This document shows, piece after piece, positions 59,069 through 64,000 of a stretch of DNA of 64,000 nucleotides. The translations under genes were made by a program, and so were the position numbers. Each line of letters opens with the position of its first letter. Positions within the stretch are counted from its first letter, which is position 1. Below the pieces are notes generated by a model. The model worked only from the letters and a program-made list of their open reading frames with translations, was not told the DNA's origin and did no database searches. This DNA comes from Williamsia phyllosphaerae. Its GTDB lineage: Bacteria > Actinomycetota > Actinomycetes > Mycobacteriales > Mycobacteriaceae. The stretch spans positions 1,302,001 through 1,366,000 of the forward strand of contig NZ_BMCS01000001.1 of assembly GCF_014635305.1 (NCBI RefSeq), read 5' to 3'.

Positions 59069-59644
59069 TCAGGACACGCGCTGGGTCGAGCCCTTCGACT
59101 TCTCGAGGTGGATCAGGATCCGGGCACGCAGATCGCTGCCGGGCAGCGCACCGCGGATCTGGCGCTGCGCGTTCTCGACCACCGGCAGCAGGTCGTCGAA
59201 CGACGTCGTCGGATCGGCGATCACCGTGATCTCCAGCAGCTTTCGCTTGCGATCGTCGACGGCCTTCGACCGGGTCGAGGACACCAGCCGGTGGTGGGCG
59301 AGGTCGTCGGCCACGGCATTGGCGATCTTGCCCGGCGACACCGCGAGGGTGCCCGAGTTGTCGCTGCCCGGCAGTTCGACATCGCCGATCTTACGGGGGC
59401 GGGCGTTGACCGACAGAAGGAAGAAGCCGATGACGATGCCGCCCACCGCGATCCCGGCGAGGACGTAGACCCACCACCCGGCGTCGGGGGCACGGTCGAA
59501 CCAGGACGGGTCGATGTCGGCGATGCGGTCACGCACCCACGTCACCTTCAGTTCCCACGCGATCGCGGCGGCGCCGACGACGATCATCGCGACGGCGACC
59601 AGGAACGCGACCACACGGTTCAGTGCAGCGGGGAGGGCATTCAC
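59069..59644 (-). CDS. AmaP-like two-helix membrane protein of the Asp23 cluster
   Basis: 191 aa from the GTG at 59644, which overlaps the upstream stop as GTGA. Two helices (about 10-30 and 56-78) flank an external loop. The cytoplasmic part (KIGDVELPGSDNSGTLAVSP, then VADDLAHHRLVSSTRSKAVD and LEITVIADPTTSFDDLLPVV) has an Asp23-like alternating pattern. In Firmicutes AmaP anchors Asp23 to the membrane, and this architecture and context are the same. The role is inferred. Confidence 0.78.
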   Translation of the reverse strand: MNALPAALNRVVAFLVAVAMIVVGAAAIAWELKVTWVRDRIADIDPSWFDRAPDAGWWVYVLAGIAVGGIVIGFFLLSVNARPRKIGDVELPGSDNSGTLAVSPGKIANAVADDLAHHRLVSSTRSKAVDDRKRKLLEITVIADPTTSFDDLLPVVENAQRQIRGALPGSDLRARILIHLEKSKGSTQRVS

Positions 59645-60363
59645 GATTGCTCCTTGATCAGGGTGGGCGACTCGGACTCCGACGCGGACTCGGACTTCGC
59701 GGCCTCGGTCGCGAACGACTCGGGCATGGCCGGCCGCGCGATGGGAGCAGGCGGCGCGACCGACTGGTCGACCTTCTTCACGCGGGCCTTGAGCTTCACG
59801 GTGCGCCCGGGGGCGACCGGTGCGATCGCCGCGGTGATGCGTTCGGTGATGTCGGCGCGGGTCTCGGACGAATCCTCCGAGAGCAGCACACTGACCTTGA
59901 CCTTGCGCCTCTTGACGACGGAGTTCGCCTCCAGCACGCCACGGACATCACGGGCGACCGCGCTGCTGCGGCGGGCGACGTCGACGCGGCGTGTCCACGT
60001 GCTCGGCGAGTATCCGTCGACATCCTCGACTCCGTCGACCGCGAAGTGCGTCTTGGAGCGGGGCGTGATCGAGACGATGAGGAACCAGAGGCCGATGATG
60101 ATCAGCGCGACCGCGGCCGGCCGCATCCACACCTGCCACGACAGCGACGAGATCCACCGCGAGGCGGCGGCGATCCACTGGGTGCCGGAGATCCACTTCA
60201 TCTCGATGATGAAGTCGCGGATCGCGATGCCGGCGAGCGCCAGCAGGACGAGGGCGAACAGCGTCGTGACCACGACCGACCCGGGGGTGGCCGTCGGCGG
60301 CTTGAGCTTGCGCGCGTCCGGTACCGGGACGTCGTACGCGTCCGATGGTGTCGGGGTGGTCAC
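59641..60363 (-). CDS. DUF6286-type membrane protein of the Asp23 cluster
   Basis: 240 aa from the GTG at 60363. Two hydrophobic helices (about 28-48 and 82-101) are separated by IRDFIIEMKWISGTQWIAAA, and a cytoplasmic domain RRVDVARRSSAVARDVRGVL with KVKVSVLLSEDSSETRADIT follows. A Ser/Glu-rich tail ends it. The layout matches the DUF6286 proteins regularly found with Asp23-type genes in actinobacteria. Both ends overlap neighbours by 4 nt. Confidence 0.75.
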   Translation of the reverse strand: MTTPTPSDAYDVPVPDARKLKPPTATPGSVVVTTLFALVLLALAGIAIRDFIIEMKWISGTQWIAAASRWISSLSWQVWMRPAAVALIIIGLWFLIVSITPRSKTHFAVDGVEDVDGYSPSTWTRRVDVARRSSAVARDVRGVLEANSVVKRRKVKVSVLLSEDSSETRADITERITAAIAPVAPGRTVKLKARVKKVDQSVAPPAPIARPAMPESFATEAAKSESASESESPTLIKEQS

Positions 60364-60746
60364 TGAACTCTCCTCGTGGATGGTTGTTCGCCGGGGACGA
60401 ACTCGGCGATCGTGACGTCGACCCGGTGGGGGGTGACGCCGGCGAGCCGGGCGAGCTCGTGGTGCACCTGCGCCCGGACCTCCTGCGCGACAGTGGTGAT
60501 CTGCGTTGGCCAGCGCACGGCGATCGACACCTGGACACGCGGATGGGCGGCCGACATGTCGATCGAGACCTTGGGGTAGTCGGCGCCGGTGATCAGACCC
60601 ATCGACCCGCGATGGCGCAGTACGCCCTCGATGTCGAGAGCCGTCTGTCGACTGATCTGTTCGCCGACGCGGTCGGCGATGGTGGTCGTGCCCGGCCCAC
60701 CGTTCTCCACGGTCGGTGCGGCGGTGCCGGGGGCATCGTCAGCCAC
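60360..60746 (-). CDS. Asp23/Gls24-family protein
   Basis: 128 aa. TIADRVGEQISRQTALDIEG and VSIDMSAAHPRVQVSIAVRW with TTVAQEVRAQVHHELARLAG and HRVDVTIAEFVPG form the compact Asp23 fold. The GTG at 60746 overlaps the small membrane gene by 8 nt. Asp23 proteins coat the inner membrane in other Gram-positives and respond to envelope stress. Confidence 0.85.
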   Translation of the reverse strand: MADDAPGTAAPTVENGGPGTTTIADRVGEQISRQTALDIEGVLRHRGSMGLITGADYPKVSIDMSAAHPRVQVSIAVRWPTQITTVAQEVRAQVHHELARLAGVTPHRVDVTIAEFVPGEQPSTRRVQ

Positions 60747-60921
60747 GGTTGCGGCTCTTCAGCAGACCGGACATGTCGATGGTGCCGTCCCGCTGCAGGC
60801 CGATGGCCAGACCGACCGCGCCGAGCACGATCGCGAGGATGAAACCGCCGAAACCGCCGGTGGTGGCAGCGATCGCCAGGAGTAGTCCGACGATGAGGCC
60901 GATGGTTGCGTTGTTGTTCAT
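60739..60921 (-). CDS. small two-helix membrane protein of the Asp23 cluster
   Basis: 60 aa: MNNNATIGLIVGLLLAIAAT, then GGFGGFILAIVLGAVGLAIG form two glycine-rich helices, followed by QRDGTIDMSGLLKSRNRG. It resembles the small DUF2273-like proteins next to Asp23 genes in Firmicutes. The stop overlaps the following Asp23 gene. Confidence 0.78.
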   Translation of the reverse strand: MNNNATIGLIVGLLLAIAATTGGFGGFILAIVLGAVGLAIGLQRDGTIDMSGLLKSRNRG

Positions 60922-60955
60922 GTCAATCCTCCGATTGCCGTGCTGCGTGAATGGA

Positions 60956-61264
60956 TCAGATGTCGAAATATCGTCTGCTACCCGGGACGGACCGCGGCAG
61001 GCGTCCCCGGATCTGACGGATCTGCGCGGCGGTGCGCCGCTGCAGTCGTCGTAGAGGTTTGCTGGGCCGCACGGTCAACCGGACGTCGTTCGCGTCGACG
61101 TTCGACGGGACCCGGAATGTCGACGCGGGTTGCGGCGCCCGCCCGAACTCCCGATCGAGTCGGGACAGTTCGAGGCGGAGCCGCTCCGGGTCGCCGCCCA
61201 CGTCGGGGTGATGCGAACGGATCACCTCGCGACGACGGGCGGCGTACTCCGGAGAGGTTGTCAT
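60956..61264 (-). CDS. small protein with a J-domain-like HPD segment
   Basis: 102 aa, ATG at 61264. EYAARRREVIRSHHPDVGGD and PERLRLELSRLDREFGRA look like helix II, the HPD loop and helix III of a J-domain, shortened at the front. The C-terminal half is basic (PSKPLRRLQRRTAAQIRQIR) and could bind membrane or nucleic acid. It lies inside the Asp23 cluster on the same strand. DnaK recruitment is a possibility to test and is not shown. Confidence 0.65.
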   Translation of the reverse strand: MTTSPEYAARRREVIRSHHPDVGGDPERLRLELSRLDREFGRAPQPASTFRVPSNVDANDVRLTVRPSKPLRRLQRRTAAQIRQIRGRLPRSVPGSRRYFDI

Positions 61265-61282
61265 CGTCAGATTGTCGCCGAA

Positions 61283-61588
61283 TCAGACGGAGTCCGGTGT
61301 CCCGGGCTGCTCGTCGACCGACACGTCCTCGACGATGACCGTCATCGGACGATTCGCGACCGCCTCGACGGCCTCGCGAACGGCCTCGGCGGTGTCGGTG
61401 ACACTGCGATGGAGATCCACCTCGATGTGCACCTCGCCGCTGTAGTCCTGCAGGCGTACCCCGACCACCCGTCGACCGGGTGTGTACGTGGCCACCTCAC
61501 CGAACCGGCCGGCGTTGAGACCGGTCACACCGGGGACCGACGTGGCGGCTGTGGCCACCGCGTCGGCGACCTCGGCGCTGGAGCTCAC
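61283..61588 (-). CDS. short Asp23-like protein
   Basis: 101 aa from the GTG at 61588, overlapping the upstream stop as GTGA. VADAVATAATSVPGVTGLNA, RVVGVRLQDYSGEVHIEVDL and TAEAVREAVEAVANRPMTVI with VEDVSVDE show the Asp23 strand-helix order in reduced form. It is probably a partner of the larger Asp23 protein encoded just before it. Confidence 0.75.
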   Translation of the reverse strand: MSSSAEVADAVATAATSVPGVTGLNAGRFGEVATYTPGRRVVGVRLQDYSGEVHIEVDLHRSVTDTAEAVREAVEAVANRPMTVIVEDVSVDEQPGTPDSV

Positions 61589-62067
61589 TGGACGCGGGGC
61601 TCTGCGGGCTCGGCGGTGGTCTCGTCGTCCTCGAAGTGGATGTCGTGGATGGCGATGTTGACCTCGGTGACCTCGAGGCTCGTCATGTCCTGGATCGCGT
61701 TGATGACGTTCGAGCGCACGGCGGCGGCGAGCTCGTGGATCGCGACGCCGTAGTTGGCGACGAGTCCGAGATCGACGGCGGCCTGCTTCTCGCCGACCTC
61801 GACGGTGACGCCCTGGGTGATGCTGGGGCCGCCGCCGGGGATGGCCTCACGGACGCGGCCGACGATGCGGGCGGTCTGGCCGCCGAGCGCGAAGACGCCG
61901 TCGATCTCGCGGGCGGCGATGCCGGCGATCTTCGAGACGACCTGGTCGGCGATGGTGGTGCGGCCGTGCGCGCCGACCAGTTCGCGGTGGTCGGCGGAGA
62001 TCTCCGTGCTCGCTCCGGCGGTGGCGGACGGGGTCGTGGTTGCCTTGGTGGTCGATGCCGAGGTCAT
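61585..62067 (-). CDS. Asp23/Gls24-family protein, first gene of the cluster
   Basis: 160 aa from the ATG at 62067 (AAGGAG upstream); a GTG 6 nt earlier is too close to that site. A Thr/Ala-rich lead is followed by RTTIADQVVSKIAGIAAREI, GVFALGG, ITQGVTVEVGEKQAAVDLGL, VANYGVAIHELAAAVRSNVI and LEVTEVNIAIHDIHFED, the full Asp23 fold. It heads a seven-gene unit ending at the palindrome and is divergent from a sigma factor gene. Confidence 0.88.
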   Translation of the reverse strand: MTSASTTKATTTPSATAGASTEISADHRELVGAHGRTTIADQVVSKIAGIAAREIDGVFALGGQTARIVGRVREAIPGGGPSITQGVTVEVGEKQAAVDLGLVANYGVAIHELAAAVRSNVINAIQDMTSLEVTEVNIAIHDIHFEDDETTAEPAEPRVQ

Positions 62068-62251
62068 CTGCACTCCTTCGTGTGTGCGCGTGGGTCACGG
62101 CCGTGTCGGCCGGAACCCGTGTGGGGTGGAACGTTGTCCACCGGGTGGGCGACACTGGTGGCGTCGCTTGCTCCCGATGTACAAGGTGAGTCGGGCTCGG
62201 CGCGGGTTCTGCACGCGGGATCTGACGTGATCTGGGCCACACTGTGGTTCT

Positions 62252-63028
62252 GTGGAAACAGTACGTACGAACGGAGGCGCGCACGTGGAGTTCGGCGAAG
62301 ACACGGCCGGTCCATCTGATGTGGCGACGGATTCCGACGAGCTGCTCGCACGCGCGGCCGCCATCGGAGACCGGGCCGCGTTCGACGAGCTCGTCCGTCG
62401 GACGCTGCCGATGCTGCTGCGGTATGCGAACCGGATGACCCCGGACCGGCAGAACGCCGAGGACGTCGTCCAGGAGACACTGCTGGCCGCCTGGAAGGGG
62501 CTGCCTCGGTTCGGTTTCCAGAGCAGCTTCCGAACCTGGGTCTTCTCCATCGCGCACCGCAAGATCATCGATATCCGCCGCAAGCGCAGCGAACTCGCCG
62601 CCGACGACGAGTTCCTGACCGCTGTGCCGTCGTCGTCGCCGACACCGGTCGACGACGCGATGGAGACGTCGCTGATGGACGCGCTCGAGCGTGAACTGGC
62701 CGAGCTGCCCTACAACTCGCGCGCCGCCTGGTGGTTGCGTGAGATGGAAGGTCTGTCGCATCCGGAGATCGCGCGGATCCTGCAGATCACCCCCGGATCC
62801 GTCCGGGGTCATCTTCAACGGACCCGCGCCCGCCTGGCCGAGCGGATGGAGCCGTGGCGACCCGGCGGGACCGGCGATCCCACGGGTGTCGCCGAGCCGC
62901 GGTCGGCACTGATCCCGCGTGATGCTCCCACCGGAGGCCGAGGGCGGACCGATGTCGGGGCGCGCAAGCACTCCCGCGCAGGACCGGTCGGCGCACGCGA
63001 CGCGACGGAACGGTCGGTGGGCACATGA
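62252..63028 (+). CDS. ECF-type RNA polymerase sigma factor
   Basis: 258 aa from the GTG at 62252. Region 2 is DRAAFDELVRRTLPMLLRYA and NAEDVVQETLLAAWKGLPRF with SFRTWVFSIAHRKIIDIRRK. Region 4 is LERELAELPYNSRAAWWLRE and LSHPEIARILQITPGSVRGH. A basic, Gly/Pro-rich tail of about 55 residues is extra. It is divergent from the Asp23 cluster across 184 nt, so it may drive that cluster. No classical zinc anti-sigma gene follows; the next gene is Asp23-like, which may take part in its control. Confidence 0.92.
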   Translation: METVRTNGGAHVEFGEDTAGPSDVATDSDELLARAAAIGDRAAFDELVRRTLPMLLRYANRMTPDRQNAEDVVQETLLAAWKGLPRFGFQSSFRTWVFSIAHRKIIDIRRKRSELAADDEFLTAVPSSSPTPVDDAMETSLMDALERELAELPYNSRAAWWLREMEGLSHPEIARILQITPGSVRGHLQRTRARLAERMEPWRPGGTGDPTGVAEPRSALIPRDAPTGGRGRTDVGARKHSRAGPVGARDATERSVGT

Positions 63029-63534
63029 CGCCCGCACCAGCTCAGGGAGGAGGCGCGATGTCGGAACCAGAACCGGTCGATGTGGGCTCGGAACAGTGGC
63101 TCGTGGACGCGGGCCGTCAACTCGATCCGCCGCAGAGCGACGTCGAACGCCTGACCAGGTCGGTGATCGACTCCGCGCGCAAGATGTCGCATTCACGGGC
63201 GACGTTGGCCACCGACATCGACCGGGTCGTCGTGACCGACCGCGTCCTGCGTCGTCTGCTGCTCATCGAGGTCCGTCGCCGGATGCGCCGACCGGTGCTG
63301 CGGGTCGTGGTCGACTCCGACGCCGGTGAGGTGACGGCGATCCACCTCGGTGTCGTGTGTTGGTACGACGACGAACTGATCGATCTCGCCGCTCGGACCC
63401 GTGAGGTGATCGCCGACGTGTTCGTCGGGACCCTGGGTCCCGAGCGTGGTCGGCGTGCCGCGGCGCTCGTCGACATCGACTGGGTCGATCTCGACGAGTA
63501 CAAGCGCCGGACCTCGAATCCGCAGGAGAACTAG
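63025..63534 (+). CDS. Asp23-like protein coupled to the sigma factor gene
   Basis: 169 aa from the ATG at 63025 (ATGA overlap) or 158 aa from the ATG at 63058, which has GGGAGGAGG upstream. DIDRVVVTDRVLRRLLLIEV, LRVVVDSDAGEVTAIHLGVV, DDELIDLAARTREVIADVFV and ALVDIDWVDLDEYKRR follow the Asp23 order of strands and helices. No helix spans the membrane and no zinc motif is seen. The position after the sigma factor is where an anti-sigma factor usually lies, so a regulatory link is possible. Confidence 0.65.
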   Translation: MTPAPAQGGGAMSEPEPVDVGSEQWLVDAGRQLDPPQSDVERLTRSVIDSARKMSHSRATLATDIDRVVVTDRVLRRLLLIEVRRRMRRPVLRVVVDSDAGEVTAIHLGVVCWYDDELIDLAARTREVIADVFVGTLGPERGRRAAALVDIDWVDLDEYKRRTSNPQEN

Positions 63535-63546
63535 AACCTGTTCTAG
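63531..63546 (+). promoter_or_regulatory. KstR-type operator before the flavoprotein gene
   Basis: CTAGAAC-CT-GTTCTAG is a perfect inverted repeat and its core (63532-63545) matches the KstR consensus TnnAACnnGTTnnA. A -10-like TACGCT at 63555-63560 lies just downstream, so binding would block the promoter. KstR controls steroid degradation genes in mycobacteria and relatives. Confidence 0.7.
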
Positions 63547-63606
63547 TAGGGCGGTACGCTGCGAGAGCGGGCAGCAGGTGCCCGCGCTCGAACGAGAGGA
63601 CTCGCG

Positions 63607-64000
63607 GTGCGCGCCGAGATACCCGAGGTCATCAGTCAGTCGTCGGTCGACTCATGGAGCGACGAGGTCGATGTCGTGGTGATCGGCTGCGGCATCTCCG
63701 GGGCGTGTGCCGCCGTCGAGGCCGCCGACGCGGGCGCGAAGGTGCTCGTACTCGAGCGCGCCGCGGTCGCGGGCGGGACCACGTCGATGGCCGGCGGGCA
63801 CTTCTATCTCGGTGGCGGGACGGCCGTGCAGCAGGCGACGGGCCACGAGGACTCGGCCGAGGAGATGGAGAAGTACATCACCGCGGTCAGCCGCGATCCA
63901 GAGCCGGACAAGATCCACGCCTACTGCCGCGACAGCGTCGAGCACTTCGACTGGATCGAGGCCCTCGGCTTCCGCTTCGAACGCAGCTTCTTCCCCGGCA
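63607..64000 (+). CDS. FAD-binding flavoprotein of the fumarate reductase/ketosteroid dehydrogenase family, 5' part
   Basis: The first 131 residues are visible from the GTG at 63607 (GAGAGGA upstream). VDVVVIGCGISGACAAVEAA is the FAD Rossmann loop, followed by KVLVLERAAVAGGTTSMAGG, as in 3-ketosteroid-1-dehydrogenase-like and fumarate reductase-like flavoproteins. HAYCRDSVEHFDWIEALGFR is typical of the KsdD-like group. The KstR-type box upstream supports a steroid role. The active-site residues lie beyond the window. Confidence 0.85.
   Translation, partial: MRAEIPEVISQSSVDSWSDEVDVVVIGCGISGACAAVEAADAGAKVLVLERAAVAGGTTSMAGGHFYLGGGTAVQQATGHEDSAEEMEKYITAVSRDPEPDKIHAYCRDSVEHFDWIEALGFRFERSFFPG

Noticed and set aside
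1..64000. Search for tRNA, rRNA, insertion sequences, phage genes or integrases
   Set aside because: I saw no cloverleaf, rRNA-like stretch, transposase motif or terminal inverted repeat pair. The accessory look of 35997-40777 rests on gene content alone.

Overview
The window is high-GC, gene-dense DNA from an actinobacterium of the mycolic-acid group (Mycobacteriales). It is most like Gordonia or Williamsia. The supporting features are an egtABCD ergothioneine cluster, a CYP125-type steroid P450, F420-type luciferase-like oxidoreductases, many GTG starts, 1-8 nt gene overlaps, leaderless-looking promoters and a KstR-type operator. The genus is an inference; nothing in the window fixes it. 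I saw no rRNA, tRNA, CRISPR array, transposase or integrase.

Layout, left to right. 1-3.0 kb: an NAD(P)-binding protein cut by the edge, a PrmC-like methyltransferase with a coupled small protein, and a secreted HNH nuclease. 3.2-7.0 kb: an SRPBCC protein with a coupled micro-ORF, a collagen-like one-pass membrane protein, and a divergent two-component system. The intergenic region of that divergent pair carries paired CTGAAG/CTTCAG boxes. 7.1-11.5 kb: egtA-egtB-egtC-egtD, ending in a strong hairpin and with no adjacent egtE. 11.6-13.8 kb: a TetR regulator divergent from a CYP125-like P450 across a dense operator. 13.9-21.8 kb: two acetyltransferases, an acidic calcium-loop repeat protein, an atypical metallo-beta-lactamase-fold protein, a quinone-reductase-like enzyme, a secreted S15-type hydrolase, a RibD-type reductase and a methyltransferase.

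22.1-25.4 kb is the most interesting stretch. An exported Ser-rich precursor with a central amphipathic segment is followed by a DUF5819/SdpA-like protein, an HTTM (SdpB-like) membrane protein and a membrane-anchored serine hydrolase. All four are on one strand with tight junctions. By architecture this resembles the Bacillus sdpABC killing-factor system, and I propose it as an SDP-like secreted peptide system. 25.4-35.5 kb is catabolic: a lipocalin, succinate-semialdehyde dehydrogenase, a PhoD-like phosphatase, a thiolase-like/enoyl-CoA hydratase fusion, nadB, and a diiron protein plus ferredoxin reductase pair.

36.0-40.8 kb looks accessory: an orphan membrane protein, an SMI1/KNR4 protein, an unknown 411-aa protein and a lipoprotein. 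40.9-48.6 kb returns to metabolism: a flavin-type oxidase, a lipoprotein, an acyl-CoA dehydrogenase, an HxlR regulator, a HemK2-like methyltransferase coupled to a CDGSH Fe-S protein, and a single-chain CYP153-reductase fusion with a convergent TetR gene. 48.7-58.9 kb: a haem-oxygenase-like protein overlapping an F420 enzyme, a glutamate-synthase-domain protein, a Cys/His-motif protein, an S53 peptidase, and a csoR-copZ-copA copper cluster with two operator-like boxes. 59.0-63.5 kb: an Asp23/Gls24-type envelope cluster divergent from an ECF sigma factor gene, ending at a perfect 34-bp palindrome. The right edge holds the start of a KsdD-like flavoprotein behind a KstR-type box. Lipid, steroid and alkane oxidation is the recurring metabolic theme.
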